NCBI GenBank assembly: GCA_963738545.1
Contig: CAVTXA010000008.1
Coordinates: 806,001-870,000, forward strand
Length of the DNA stretch: 64,000 nucleotides
Direction of reading: 5' to 3'
From: Bog-756 sp963738545
Lineage (GTDB): Bacteria; Actinomycetota; Acidimicrobiia; Acidimicrobiales; RAAP-2
Shown: in pieces, positions 49,344 to 58,732 of the stretch
How the letters are laid out: each line of letters starts with the position of its first letter
Numbering within the stretch: the stretch's first letter is position 1
Notes under the pieces: model-generated
Database searches by the model: none
What the model was told of the DNA's origin: nothing
Seen by the model: only the letters and a program-made list of their open reading frames with translations
Position numbers and translations under genes: made by a program

Positions 49344-50654
49344 GTGACGGGCACGACCGCCCCGCTGCTGGCCGCATCCTTCAGCGCCGTCGACGGCGTC
49401 CTCATCGTGGTGGTCGTGGTCCTGCTCGGGGTCTCAGCCCTCCTGGCCCTGGCCGAGACCAGTCTGGTCCGCACCAGCCGGGCCAAGGCCATGGCCCTGG
49501 TCGACGACGGTCGACGGGGGGCCAAGGTGCTGCTTCGGCTGACCGAGAACCCCCAGGGATTCCTCAACCCGGTGCTGCTCATGGTGCTCATCTGCCAGCT
49601 GGTGGTGGCCACCCTGGTCGGGATTCTGGCTGCCGCCTGGTTCGGTGCCTGGGGCGTGGTGGCCGCCACCGTGTTCGAGATCGTCATCATCTTCGTCCTC
49701 GGGGAGGCCGTGCCGAAGAACTGGGCCGTCCACCATCCCGAGCGGGCCGCCCTGTTCAGCGCCCCCCTGGTGTCGGCCATCGTGCGCTTCTGGCCGGTGC
49801 GGATGGTGTCGGGGGCCCTCATCGGTCTGGCCAACCTGCTCATCGGGGAGAAGGGCCAGTACCTGGGCTCCGGCGTGACCGAATCCGAGCTGCTGGCCAT
49901 GGCCGACGTGGCCCTCGAAGGTGAGGTCATCGAGACCGAGGAGCGGGCCCTCATCCACTCGATCATCGAGTTCGGGGACACCGTGGTCCGAGAGGTGATG
50001 GTCCCCCGTCCGGACATGGTCACCATCGCCGCCGACGAGACGGTCGAGGCCGCGCTCGAGCGGGCCCTCGAGGTCGGCTACAGCCGCATGCCCGCCGTTG
50101 AGCAGCAGGTCGACGACGTGGTGGGTATCGCCTACACCAAGGACATGATCCACACGGTCCGCCAGGGACAGGGGACCGATACTGTCCGGGCCCATCTCCG
50201 GACCGCCCACTTCGTGCCCGAGACCAAGCGGGTCTCGGACCTCATGCGGGAGATGCAGGCGGACAAGTTCCACCAGGCGGTGGTGGTCAATGAGTACGGC
50301 GGCATCGCCGGCCTGGTGACCCTGGAGGACCTCATCGAGGAGTTGGTGGGAGAGATCGTCGACGAGTTCGACGTGGAGGAGGCCACCGTCGAGCGCCTCG
50401 ACTCCGGTGAGCTCCGGGTCAGCGCCCGACTCCCGGTCGACGAGGTGAACGAGCTGATCGACGCCGACCTCCCCGACGGGGCCTGGGACACCGTCGGCGG
50501 CCTGGTCTTCGATCTCCTGGGCCACGTCCCCGTGGCCGGGGAGTCGGTCGACGTGGGCGGTCTCCGGCTGGTCGCCGACCGGGTCACCGGTCGCCGGATC
50601 GAGCGGGTCCGGATCGTGCCCATGGTGTCCCCGCTCTCCGAGGAGCCGGCGTGA
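49344..50654 (+). CDS. CNNM/CBS-domain transporter-like protein (hemolysin C/CorC family)
   Basis: The 436-residue protein has a four-helix CNNM (DUF21) transmembrane domain (residues about 10-190; LALAETSLVRTSRAKAMAL, LGEAVPKNWAVHHPE), two CBS domains (VMVPRPDMVTIAADETVEAAL; VVNEYGGIAGLVTLEDLIEELVGEI) and a CorC/HlyC C-terminal domain. The family is linked to Mg2+/Co2+ efflux. It sits between ybeY and era as in many actinobacteria. Start GTG 49344 follows GGAG by 8 nt. Its stop overlaps the era start. Confidence 0.92.
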   Translation: MTGTTAPLLAASFSAVDGVLIVVVVVLLGVSALLALAETSLVRTSRAKAMALVDDGRRGAKVLLRLTENPQGFLNPVLLMVLICQLVVATLVGILAAAWFGAWGVVAATVFEIVIIFVLGEAVPKNWAVHHPERAALFSAPLVSAIVRFWPVRMVSGALIGLANLLIGEKGQYLGSGVTESELLAMADVALEGEVIETEERALIHSIIEFGDTVVREVMVPRPDMVTIAADETVEAALERALEVGYSRMPAVEQQVDDVVGIAYTKDMIHTVRQGQGTDTVRAHLRTAHFVPETKRVSDLMREMQADKFHQAVVVNEYGGIAGLVTLEDLIEELVGEIVDEFDVEEATVERLDSGELRVSARLPVDEVNELIDADLPDGAWDTVGGLVFDLLGHVPVAGESVDVGGLRLVADRVTGRRIERVRIVPMVSPLSEEPA

Positions 50655-51610
50655 CGGCCTTCCGCTCGGGCTTCGTCGCCGTGGTCGGTAGGCCCAACGT
50701 CGGCAAGTCCACCCTGGTCAACGCCATGGTCGGAACCAAGGTGTCCATCACCTCGCCACGCCCCAACACCACCCGGTCCCAGGTGCGGGGGGTCCTCAAC
50801 CGGGTCGACGCCCAGGTGGTGTTCGTCGACACGCCGGGGCTGCACAAACCCCGGACCGCCCTGGGCGAGCGGATGAACGAGTCGGCCACCTCGTCGCTCG
50901 ACGACGTGGACGTGGTGGTGGCCATGGTCGAGGCCACCGGAGCCGTCGGGCCCGGTGACCGCATGGTGCTGACCGCCTCGGCCCACCGGGTGCGCTCCAT
51001 GGCCCGGGCCGCCGCCCTCCAGGGCGAGCTCGGATCCGGGGGCGGAGCGGGAGCGGGCGACCCGACCCTGCTCGTCGTGGTCAACAAGATCGACCGGGTC
51101 GGCGGTGACGGCGTCCTGACCCATCTCACCGAGGTGGCCGACGTCATCGGGGGCATCGACCAGGACGGCGGCGGTGCCCCGGTGCCGGTGGAGTACTTCC
51201 CGGTGTCCGCGGCCACCGGTGAGGGCGTGCCCGGGCTCATCGATGCCGTGGTGGACCGGTTGCCCGAAGGTCCCCGCTACTACCCCGAGGGGATGGTCAC
51301 CGACGTGGCCGAGGCCTTCTGGGTGGCCGACCTGGTCCGAGAGGAGCTGCTCCACCGGGTCGAGGACGAGCTGCCCCACAGCATCGCCTGTCGGGTCACC
51401 GAGTGGGAGTGGCCGAGGGTCCGGTGCGAGATCCTGGTCGAGCGGGACTCCCAGAAGGGGATCGTCATCGGCAAGGGAGGGAGCACACTCAAAGAGGTAG
51501 GCACGGCGGTGCGCAAGCAGATGCCGCCGGGCGCCTTCCTCGAGCTGTTCGTGCGGGTGGAGAAGCGGTGGCAGCACCGTGAGGACGCCCTCGACCGCCT
51601 GGGCTTCTGA
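50651..51610 (+). CDS. era: GTPase Era
   Basis: A 319-residue ribosome-assembly GTPase. G1 GRPNVGKST, G3 DTPGLHKP, G4 NKID and G5 SAAT are in place in the N-terminal domain, with an insertion around residues 120-135 (GELGSGGGAGAGD). The C-terminal KH domain has IACRVTEWEWPRVRCEILVERDSQKGIVIGKGG with the GxxG loop, which binds the 3' end of 16S rRNA. GTGA couples it to the CNNM gene. Confidence 0.96.
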   Translation: MTAFRSGFVAVVGRPNVGKSTLVNAMVGTKVSITSPRPNTTRSQVRGVLNRVDAQVVFVDTPGLHKPRTALGERMNESATSSLDDVDVVVAMVEATGAVGPGDRMVLTASAHRVRSMARAAALQGELGSGGGAGAGDPTLLVVVNKIDRVGGDGVLTHLTEVADVIGGIDQDGGGAPVPVEYFPVSAATGEGVPGLIDAVVDRLPEGPRYYPEGMVTDVAEAFWVADLVREELLHRVEDELPHSIACRVTEWEWPRVRCEILVERDSQKGIVIGKGGSTLKEVGTAVRKQMPPGAFLELFVRVEKRWQHREDALDRLGF

Positions 51611-51680
51611 TCCATCCGCCGGCCCGGGAACAGCCGTGTCCAGTGCTGTTGTCGTCAGGTGTCCGAGTACAGTCTCCCCG

Positions 51681-51710
51681 ATGACCCAACGATCCGTGGG
51701 CGTCGCGTGA
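51681..51710 (+). CDS. Putative leaderless 9-residue leader peptide before the glycosyltransferase pair
   Basis: TACAGT (51668-51673) is followed by 7 nt and ATG 51681, which opens a frame for MTQRSVGVA and then stops. The glycosyltransferase starts 34 nt later. As with the frame at 13020 the product is nine residues long. Positional evidence only; it may be chance or mark the transcription start. Confidence 0.3.
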   Translation: MTQRSVGVA

Positions 51711-51744
51711 CGCCCCACCGGCGGCGCTTCGATGAGTCGGCACG

Positions 51745-52626
51745 ATGAGCATCGGCGCCTACGTGCTTCTGGCCGATCCGGCCTTTCTGGCCAGCAGCCT
51801 CCGCTCCTACTACGACATGGTCGACACGATCGCCATCGTCTACGACGAATCCGGGCTGAGCTGGACGGGCAAGCCCCTTCCGTTGGACGATCTGCTAGCC
51901 ACGATCACGGAGGTGGACTCCGCCTCCAAGTGCACGTACGTGCCTGGGAACTTTCATGACCCGGGGATGGCCCCACTCGCTGCGGACACGGCGCAGCGCC
52001 GCGCCGGGATGGCCGCACTGAAGAACGACGTCGATTGGGTTCTCCAGATCGATACCGACGAGGTCGTCGGAAGTTCATCACAACTCGAGCGTGCGATCCG
52101 GTCCGCTGACGGGGCCGGCCGGGCCGCGGTCGATTTTCCGGCGCGCTGGATCTACGCGCACGTGCGGGACCACCTCTACCTCGAGCGATGCTCGCGACGG
52201 TGGGGAATCTGCGCGGGATATCCCGGACCGATTGCCGTTCGGAGCGGCACCGAGCTGACGCTGGCCCGGCAGTGCGATCAGCCCCTGTGGCGAGTCGACT
52301 TCCGGCGTCGCAATACGGATCCGGCCCATCCGCGTGACGCGAGGGTCGACGCGACGGTCAGTCCGAACGAGGGCATCTGGCACTTCTCCTGGGTACGTTC
52401 CGAGCGGGAGATGAGGCTGAAGGCCACCACATCGGGCCACGTGGGGGAGTTCGACTGGTCACAGGAGATCGACCGGTGGATGCGACGGAGCCGACATCCC
52501 TGGTCCACGACCCTGCTCACTCCTCTGCGTCCCCACCCACCCGTGGTGGGTGGTCCGACGTGGCTGCGAACGGCACGTGTGCCCGACCACCTCGTGGTGG
52601 GGTCCGACGATCCCAGCAGATGGTGA
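51745..52626 (+). CDS. Glycosyltransferase-like (GT-A fold) protein
   Basis: The 293-residue protein begins MSIGAYVLLADPAFLASSLRSYYDMVDTIAIVYDES, a GT-A-type start, and has VDWVLQIDTDEVVG with the DxD-like metal site near residue 98. HFSWVRSEREMRLKATTSGH follows in the acceptor part. It resembles family 2/92-like enzymes, but the assignment is loose. Together with the next gene it is inserted between era and dinG, and base use at third positions looks less GC-biased than in the flanking housekeeping genes, hinting at transfer. Confidence 0.75.
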   Translation: MSIGAYVLLADPAFLASSLRSYYDMVDTIAIVYDESGLSWTGKPLPLDDLLATITEVDSASKCTYVPGNFHDPGMAPLAADTAQRRAGMAALKNDVDWVLQIDTDEVVGSSSQLERAIRSADGAGRAAVDFPARWIYAHVRDHLYLERCSRRWGICAGYPGPIAVRSGTELTLARQCDQPLWRVDFRRRNTDPAHPRDARVDATVSPNEGIWHFSWVRSEREMRLKATTSGHVGEFDWSQEIDRWMRRSRHPWSTTLLTPLRPHPPVVGGPTWLRTARVPDHLVVGSDDPSRW

Positions 52627-52697
52627 TGCCACGTCCTTCAGGTCATCCCGTTGACGAGGAGCTGCCATGCGGTGCCTGCGCACGAACGTGATCCCCC

Positions 52698-53699
52698 ATG
52701 ACTGACGAGGTCGGCGGCAACTGGCCGCCACCGATGGACCGAGGAGGCGGCGACAGTGGCCCCGACGTCAGCATTATCATCCCCACCAATCGGATGAGCC
52801 CGTATCTCGGCGCTGCCCTGCAATCGGTGGTGGTGCAATCATGGGAACAGTGGGAGATCGTCATTGTCGACGATGGCGTTCCCGACCCTGGGATGCTTGA
52901 GGCCCTCGCCGCCCGAACCCCCAGGTGCCGAGTCGTCCGGCACGCACCCGGTGGGGTCTCGATGGCTCGCAACCGGGGGCTCGCTGAATCTCATGGATCG
53001 CTGGTGGCGTTCCTCGACGACGATGACCTCTGGCACCCCGACTTCCTGCGGCTCCAGATCGAGGCCATGCGCGGCGACCCGTCCGCTCGTGGCTCGTACT
53101 GCTCAGGTTGGCTGATCGATGCCCATGGCGACACCCTGTCGACGGCCTGGGCTCCCGTTGGGGCCTCCGTCCGTCAGCTGCTGCGGGGCGAGGTCGACCT
53201 GCCGTCGCTCCGGACGATGCTCCTCGGGAAGTCGGACGGGATTGCCGTCGGTGGCTTCAATCCAGGACTCCGGTACGCCGAGGACCTCGAGTTCGTCTTC
53301 CGCATGCTCGGATCGTTCTCGTTTACCAGTATTCCTGACAAGCTCGTCGCCTATCGGCGGTACCCGGAGAGCGAGATCGCCAAGGCGGACCTGTTGGCGG
53401 TGCAGGCGAGCAGTCGGCGGGCTGTCGAACTGCAGATCTGGTCGGCCCAGGAACGGGGTGACTCGGCGACGGCTCACCTGTTGGAGGCGAACCTCCACCG
53501 TGTCAACGCGTCGGCGGCCCAAGCGGCGTTGCGCCGGGCCGCCATGCAGATTCGCCAGGGCGACCTGAGACTGGGCGTCGCCACGGCGGTCACGGCAGTC
53601 AAGCAGGCCCCACGCAGCGTGCTGAAGTCGGCGGCGTCGACCGCCGCGACCAAGGTGCGACACACCGGAGTGGCGGAGGACGGTGACGCACCGGATTGA
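52698..53699 (+). CDS. Glycosyltransferase family 2 (GT-A) protein
   Basis: A 333-residue GT2: VSIIIPTNRMSPYLGAALQSV, IVIVDDGVPD, MARNRGLAESHGSLVAFLDDDDLWHPDFL with the DxD cluster, and a distal YAEDLEFVFRM (ED motif). The C-terminal 100 residues are helical and basic, without a clear transmembrane helix. It probably adds a sugar to a surface glycan. It follows the preceding glycosyltransferase on the same strand after 71 bp; neither has a convincing Shine-Dalgarno. Confidence 0.88.
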   Translation: MTDEVGGNWPPPMDRGGGDSGPDVSIIIPTNRMSPYLGAALQSVVVQSWEQWEIVIVDDGVPDPGMLEALAARTPRCRVVRHAPGGVSMARNRGLAESHGSLVAFLDDDDLWHPDFLRLQIEAMRGDPSARGSYCSGWLIDAHGDTLSTAWAPVGASVRQLLRGEVDLPSLRTMLLGKSDGIAVGGFNPGLRYAEDLEFVFRMLGSFSFTSIPDKLVAYRRYPESEIAKADLLAVQASSRRAVELQIWSAQERGDSATAHLLEANLHRVNASAAQAALRRAAMQIRQGDLRLGVATAVTAVKQAPRSVLKSAASTAATKVRHTGVAEDGDAPD

Positions 53700-53811
53700 C
53701 GCCCACGTCGTTGGGGCCACACCCTGTGGCGGCAATCTGACCGACGGGCTCCGGCAACGCGTCGAGGCCGGCGCCCGGCAAGGGCGCGCGTGCCAACACC
53801 AAGGGGTTGCG

Positions 53812-55935
53812 TCAGCGGTGGATCTCCCGCAAGAAGGCAACGACCTCATCACGGTCCAAGGTGCGTTTCATCGGCGGCACACGGGCGAGCAGAGCACCCC
53901 GGTAGCGGGCCGTGGCCAGTCGGCTGTCGAGCACCGCCACCACTCCCCGGTCCTGGGCCGACCGGATCAGCCGTCCCGCTCCCTGGGCCAGCAGGGTGCC
54001 GGCCCGGGGCAGGTCCACCAGGCTGAACGCTCCCGATCCCGCCCGCTCGCGACGGGCCTCGAGGACCGGATCATCGGGCCGGGGGAACGGGATCCGATCC
54101 ACCGTGACCAGGCTGAGCGTGGGACCGGGGACGTCCACACCCTGCCAGTAGCCGAGGGTGGCGAACAGGCAGGTGGCCTCGTCGGCCCGGAACGCATCCA
54201 CCAGGGCCGGCTTGGGCAGGTCGGACTGGGCCAGCACAGGCACGTCGAGGCGCTCCCGGAGCACCTCGACGGCGGCACGCATGGCCCGCCAGCTGGTGAA
54301 CAGGGCCAGGGTCCGTCCCCCGGCTGCGGTGATCAGCACCTCCAGTTCGTCGTGGAGGGCCGGCTCGGCCTCGGGGCTGCGGCGGTCGGGCAGTGACCGG
54401 GCGACGTACAAGAGGGCGTTGCTGCGGTAGTCGAACGGGCTCCCGACGTCGAGCTCGTCCGAGCGGCCTTCGGGTAGGCCCAACCGCCCGGCCAGACCCA
54501 GGGGGACCGTGGCCGACGTCAGCACCCCGGTCACCTCTCCCCACAGCTGCTCGCTCAGCAACGGGGCCACGTCGATGGGGGACACGCGCAGGCTGGGGGC
54601 CCGGGTCCCACCGTCCACCCACGCCACCTCGTCGTCGGTCAGCGTGGGCAGTCGGGCGAGATCGGTGGCCAGGTGTCCGGCGGCCAGCAGGGCCCGGTCC
54701 CGGCGCGAGCGCGACGCGCCCGACTCGTCGTCGCCGGCGAGCCGGTCCGCCTCACGCAGATGGTCGATCAGGCGACCGACACGTCCGGTGGCCAGGACCA
54801 CCACCTGGTGCAGGTCGGGGTCACCGGTGGGTGGCGGCTTGGCCTCCGCCCGGGGGGAAGAGACGGGCACTTCCAGTCCGAGCTCCAGTCCTTGGGGCTC
54901 GACGTTCGCCGGTCCGTTGGTCCCGCTCACCTCGGGGACCTCTCCCTGCAGGATGCGTTGGTCGACGCGCCGGCCGACCAGGGGGCGGAGCACCCGTTGG
55001 AGCAGGTCGCCGACCGCGGCCACGCCGTCGGCGGTGTCCAGGGCACCCGACGATCCGGCGTCGAGCAGCGGTCGACAGGTGGCGGCGAGGGCTCGGAAGC
55101 GCCCCGGGCCGATCTCCACGCCGAGGCTGTCGGTCATCACCTCTTCGACCTCGTGGGCCTCGTCGAACACCACCACCGAGTGGGGTGGGAGCACGGCGCC
55201 GCCGCTGGCCAGGTGGGCGCCGTAGAGGTGGGTGTTGACCACCACCACCTGGGCCTCGGCCGCCCGGTTGCGGGCGGCCTCGGCGAAGCACTCCCGACCC
55301 GAGGGGCAGCGGAAGGCCCCCGGGCACTCGCGGGCGGTGGTCGAGACCATGGCCCAGGCCCGGAAGTGCGGCTCGAATTCGAGTTCGGCCCGGTCTCCGG
55401 TGGTGGTGTCGTCGGCCCACCGGACCAGGCGCCGGACCTGATCCCCGAGTCGGCCCACCTCGGCCGGGTCGTCCGGGGCCGCCGGCCCCCCCTCGGCCCC
55501 CGACGACGCCGGGGTCAGGGGATCGTCGGCGTCGGGCGGGTCACCCGAACCGGGCTGCAGGGTCATCTGCTCGCCCTTCCCGCCGATCTCGGCCACCCGT
55601 TGGCGGCACAGGTAGTTACTGCGTCCCTTGAGGATGGCGAAGGAGAAGTCGCCGTCGACGGCCGCGGCCACGAGGGGGAGGTCGTTGTGGGCCAGTTGGT
55701 CCTGGAGGGCCTTGGTGGCGGTGGCCACCACGACCCGTTCACCGGAGAGGGCGGCCGGGATGAGGTAGGCCAGGGACTTGCCCGTGCCCGTTCCGGCCTG
55801 GACCACCAGGTGGCGTCCACTGTCCATCGACCGCGCCACGGCCTGGGCCATGTCCTGTTGGCCCTGGCGTGACTCGCCCCCACCCGGGAGTCCGGCGGCC
55901 ACCGCCGCCAGCGTGCCGGTCACGTCGTCGGACAT
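53812..55935 (-). CDS. dinG: DinG-family ATP-dependent DNA helicase
   Basis: A 707-residue XPD/DinG-like helicase. Walker A AGTGTGKSLAYLIPA, motif Ia ATATKALQDQL, DEAH in VVVFDEAHEVEEV, and the late motif TLGYWQGVDVPGP followed by QGAGRLIRSAQDRG are visible. Cysteines in YLCRQR and ECPGAFRCPSGRECFAEA could bind an [4Fe-4S] cluster. It unwinds DNA 5'-3' and acts on R-loops or damage. The ATG at 55935 is 6 nt after a TAGGGT -10, so it is leaderless. No SOS box was seen before it. Confidence 0.93.
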   Translation of the reverse strand: MSDDVTGTLAAVAAGLPGGGESRQGQQDMAQAVARSMDSGRHLVVQAGTGTGKSLAYLIPAALSGERVVVATATKALQDQLAHNDLPLVAAAVDGDFSFAILKGRSNYLCRQRVAEIGGKGEQMTLQPGSGDPPDADDPLTPASSGAEGGPAAPDDPAEVGRLGDQVRRLVRWADDTTTGDRAELEFEPHFRAWAMVSTTARECPGAFRCPSGRECFAEAARNRAAEAQVVVVNTHLYGAHLASGGAVLPPHSVVVFDEAHEVEEVMTDSLGVEIGPGRFRALAATCRPLLDAGSSGALDTADGVAAVGDLLQRVLRPLVGRRVDQRILQGEVPEVSGTNGPANVEPQGLELGLEVPVSSPRAEAKPPPTGDPDLHQVVVLATGRVGRLIDHLREADRLAGDDESGASRSRRDRALLAAGHLATDLARLPTLTDDEVAWVDGGTRAPSLRVSPIDVAPLLSEQLWGEVTGVLTSATVPLGLAGRLGLPEGRSDELDVGSPFDYRSNALLYVARSLPDRRSPEAEPALHDELEVLITAAGGRTLALFTSWRAMRAAVEVLRERLDVPVLAQSDLPKPALVDAFRADEATCLFATLGYWQGVDVPGPTLSLVTVDRIPFPRPDDPVLEARRERAGSGAFSLVDLPRAGTLLAQGAGRLIRSAQDRGVVAVLDSRLATARYRGALLARVPPMKRTLDRDEVVAFLREIHR

Positions 55936-55941
55936 CCACCG

Positions 55942-55947
55942 ACCCTA
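55942..55947 (-). promoter_or_regulatory. -10 element (TAGGGT) of dinG, leaderless
   Basis: Minus-strand TAGGGT is followed by 6 nt and ATG 55935. There is no Shine-Dalgarno and no SOS palindrome, in contrast to the mutasome operon. Confidence 0.5.
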
Positions 55948-56021
55948 CCGGCGCCCCCGGTGGGCCTCGGACCGTGGGGCGTCGGGCACGCCACGGCCCA
56001 GGGTCCCTGCTGCCCGCCGCC

Positions 56022-56780
56022 TCAGTGCCACTCGACGGCGAGTCCCACCGCCACCCCCAGGCCGACCACGACGATGATCCACCGCAGGATCGGGGCGGGC
56101 AGGCGGCGGCCGTAGCGACCGCCCACCTGGCCACCGATGATGGAGCCGGCGGCGATCAGGCCGGCCACGGCCCACGAGATGTGGGTGGTGGCGATGAAGA
56201 ACAGCCCGGCCACGGCGTTGACGATGAGGGCCAGGGCGTTCTTGACGCCGTTGAGGCGCTGGAGGTCGTCGTCGATGAAGATGGCCAGCAGGGCGATCAG
56301 GATGACCCCCTGGGCCGCCCCGAAGTAGCCGCCGTAGACGCCGGTGAGGAACACCCCGACCAGGAGGGCGGCCCCGCCGTGGGTGCGGCGGTTGCCCCGG
56401 CGCTCCAGACCGGCACTGATCCGGGGCTGGGCCGCCATCAGAAGCGCAGCCATGGCGATGAGGACCGGGACCACGGCCTTGAACACACTGTGGGGGAGGG
56501 CGAGGAGCAAGATGGCCCCGGCGAGGCCGCCCACCAGCGAGGCCGAGCCGAGCTGGATGACCCGACGGCGCTGGCCGACCAGCTCTCGACGGTAGGCGGT
56601 CACGGCACTCACGCTGCCGGGCACCAGCCCGACGGTGTTGGACACGTTGGCCAGGACCGGGGGATAACCCAGGGCGAGCAGGGTGGGGAAGGTGATCAGT
56701 GAGCCCGAGCCGACGATCACGTTGACCGTGCCGGCCGCCAGTCCGGCGGCGAAGATGGCCAGGGCGTCCTGCGGTGACAT
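56022..56780 (-). CDS. TauE/SafE family sulfite/anion exporter
   Basis: A 252-residue membrane protein with about eight hydrophobic helices in two inverted halves. The typical loops GSGSLITFPTLLALGYPPVLANVSNTVGL and FLTGVYGGYFGAAQGVILIALL are present, as are the paired glycine segments of TauE/SafE. The family exports sulfite, sulfoacetate or other organosulfur anions; substrate unknown. Its ATG at 56780 is 121 bp from the divergent uppS start. Confidence 0.9.
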   Translation of the reverse strand: MSPQDALAIFAAGLAAGTVNVIVGSGSLITFPTLLALGYPPVLANVSNTVGLVPGSVSAVTAYRRELVGQRRRVIQLGSASLVGGLAGAILLLALPHSVFKAVVPVLIAMAALLMAAQPRISAGLERRGNRRTHGGAALLVGVFLTGVYGGYFGAAQGVILIALLAIFIDDDLQRLNGVKNALALIVNAVAGLFFIATTHISWAVAGLIAAGSIIGGQVGGRYGRRLPAPILRWIIVVVGLGVAVGLAVEWH

Positions 56781-56888
56781 GGGGAGGGTCTAGTCCCCAC
56801 AGCGTGGCGGCTCAACACCTCCCACCCGCACCGGCACGTGCCGGGGCGCGCCGCCGGCCACCAGGCACGGGTCCCGGCTGGGAGGCGA

Positions 56889-56894
56889 TAGGTT
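56889..56894 (+). promoter_or_regulatory. -10 element (TAGGTT) of uppS, leaderless
   Basis: TAGGTT is followed by 6 nt and GTG 56901, with no Shine-Dalgarno. Confidence 0.45.
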
Positions 56895-56900
56895 CGCAGG

Positions 56901-57671
56901 GTGCAATCGGACCAGTCAGGACCTGAGGTCGCCGGGGATCCCCGGCGGCCCACGGTGGCCGCGTCCGATCTGGTGGGAGGCCCGATCCCCGTGCACGTGG
57001 CCTGCGTCATGGACGGGAACGGCCGGTGGGCGGCCCGGCGGGGTCTGCCCCGCACCGAGGGCCATGCCGCCGGCGAGGCCGCCCTCCTCGACGCCGTCGA
57101 GGGCGCGCTCGACCTGGGGATCCCCTGGATCACCATGTACGCCTTCTCCACCGAGAACTGGCGGCGACCGGCCGACGAGGTGCGCTATCTGATGGGCTTC
57201 AACGAGAGCCTGCTCATGCGACGCCGCGACGAGCTCCACGACAAGGGGGTGCGGATCCGCTTCGCCGGCCGACGGGACTGGCGGGTGCCCAAGCGGGTCC
57301 TGAAGCGGATGGACGAGTCGATCGACCTGACCCAGGGCAACCGGCGCTGCACCCTGACCATGGCCTTCAACTACGGGGGCCGGGCCGAGATCGTCGACGC
57401 CGTGCAGCGCCTGGTGGCCGACGGGGTGCCGGCCGACAAGGTCAACGAGAAGGCCATCCGGTCCCGGCTCTACTTCCCCGACCAGCCCGATCCCGACCTC
57501 GTCATCCGGACCTCGGGCGAGCACCGCATCTCCAACTTCCTGCTGTGGCAGCTGGCCTACAGCGAACTGGTCTTCGATGACGTGCTGTGGCCCGATTTCC
57601 GGCGGGGCCACCTCTTCGAGGCGGTGCGTGACTACCAACAGCGCCAGCGGCGGTACGGAGGTGTGCAGTGA
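56901..57671 (+). CDS. uppS: Isoprenyl transferase (undecaprenyl/decaprenyl diphosphate synthase)
   Basis: A 256-residue cis-prenyltransferase. VMDGNGRWAARRGLPRTEGH carries catalytic Asp38 and the phosphate-binding loop; YAFSTENWRRP and the late segment IRTSGEHRISNFLLWQLAYSELVF, WPDF are conserved. It elongates prenyl diphosphates to the C50-C55 lipid carrier used for cell-wall and surface glycans. The first 30 residues are a variable extension. uppS next to recO is a common actinobacterial order. Confidence 0.95.
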   Translation: MQSDQSGPEVAGDPRRPTVAASDLVGGPIPVHVACVMDGNGRWAARRGLPRTEGHAAGEAALLDAVEGALDLGIPWITMYAFSTENWRRPADEVRYLMGFNESLLMRRRDELHDKGVRIRFAGRRDWRVPKRVLKRMDESIDLTQGNRRCTLTMAFNYGGRAEIVDAVQRLVADGVPADKVNEKAIRSRLYFPDQPDPDLVIRTSGEHRISNFLLWQLAYSELVFDDVLWPDFRRGHLFEAVRDYQQRQRRYGGVQ

Positions 57672-58009
57672 GACCGCCTGCGAGGCGCCTGGTGGCCCGA
57701 CCCCGTGACGACGCCGGCGGCGTCTGGATCGCCACCGGTCTGGTGGTCGGGGCCATCGTCTACGCCGGCATGGTCATGATGCTGGTGGCCGGCTTCACCG
57801 TGGTGGCGCCGCTGGTCGTCATCCCCCCCGTGCTGGCCGTCCTCATCGCCGCCAACAATCTGCTGGGGGGCGGCAGGAACCACGGACGCTCGTCGGGCCG
57901 GCCCGTCGGCCAGGGTCAGGCGCCGCTCTCGTCCAGTGGGCCCAACGGCGCCCTCCCCGTCGTCACGCCGCCCCCGGCCCCGGCCGAGGAGGGACCCGGG
58001 TCCCGATGA
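57668..58009 (+). CDS. Small membrane protein between uppS and recO
   Basis: The 113-residue protein has two hydrophobic helices, IATGLVVGAIVYAGMVMMLVAGF and VVAPLVVIPPVLAVLIAA, then a Gly/Ser/Pro-rich tail. No family is recognised. The start GTG 57668 overlaps the uppS stop (GTGA), and recO begins 4 bp before its stop, so it is cotranscribed with both. Clean placement in the operon supports a real gene. Confidence 0.7.
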   Translation: MRPPARRLVARPRDDAGGVWIATGLVVGAIVYAGMVMMLVAGFTVVAPLVVIPPVLAVLIAANNLLGGGRNHGRSSGRPVGQGQAPLSSSGPNGALPVVTPPPAPAEEGPGSR

Positions 58010-58731
58010 CCCTCTTCCGGGACCGGGGCCTGGTGCTGCGCACCATCCGGCTGGGCGAGGCCGATCGGATCGTGACCCTGATGACCGAGGAGCACGGCAA
58101 AGTCCGGGCCGTGGCCAAGGGCGTGCGGCGGACCACCTCCAAGTTCGGCTCGCGCCTCGAGCCCCTCAGCCACGTGGCCCTGCTCGGCTGGCAGGGGCGC
58201 GGCGACCTCGACACCATCAACCAGGTGGAGGTGATCGACACCAACCGGGTCGTGCGCGAGGACCTCGACCGGATGGGTTCGGCCATGTCCATGCTGGAGG
58301 TCGTGGACCAGATCGGCCAGGAGCGGCACGCCAACCCCCGTCTCTACGAGATGCTGGTCGGGGCCATCGCCGCGCTGGCCGAGCACGACTCGCCCCTGGT
58401 CGCGCCGGCCTTCTTCCTCAAGGTGCTGGCGCTCGAGGGATCGGCCCCGGTGCTGGAGGTCTGCGTCTCCTGTGGCGAGGAGGACAGTGCCCAGCTGGTC
58501 GCCTTCGACCTGGTGGAGGGCGGGGTGTTGTGTCGGAACTGCCGGCGCGGTCGACCCCTCTCCCCGGGCGGGCTCGCCCTGTTGCGTCGCACCCTGGGGG
58601 GAGGTCTGGCCGGGGTCCTGGCCGAACCCCGCTCCCCGGTCACCGACGAGATCACGGCCCTGGCCACCGAGGCCATGGAGGCCCACCTCGACCGCCGGCT
58701 CCGCTCGGTGCGATCGAGCCAGGTGTCCTGA
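58006..58731 (+). CDS. recO: DNA repair protein RecO
   Basis: A 241-residue RecO. The N-terminal OB fold reads DRGLVLRTIRLGEADRIVTLMTEEHGKVRAVAKGVRR, followed by a helical region and a zinc finger with CVSCGEE and CRNCRRG near residues 160-190. It loads RecA on SSB-coated DNA in the RecFOR route. ATG 58006 overlaps the preceding membrane-protein gene. Confidence 0.95.
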   Translation: MTLFRDRGLVLRTIRLGEADRIVTLMTEEHGKVRAVAKGVRRTTSKFGSRLEPLSHVALLGWQGRGDLDTINQVEVIDTNRVVREDLDRMGSAMSMLEVVDQIGQERHANPRLYEMLVGAIAALAEHDSPLVAPAFFLKVLALEGSAPVLEVCVSCGEEDSAQLVAFDLVEGGVLCRNCRRGRPLSPGGLALLRRTLGGGLAGVLAEPRSPVTDEITALATEAMEAHLDRRLRSVRSSQVS

Positions 58732-58732
58732 G

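Noticed and set aside
53812..55935. SOS control of dinG
   Set aside because: In E. coli dinG is SOS-induced, but no CGAAC-N4-GTTCG palindrome lies near 55935; only a plain leaderless -10 is present.
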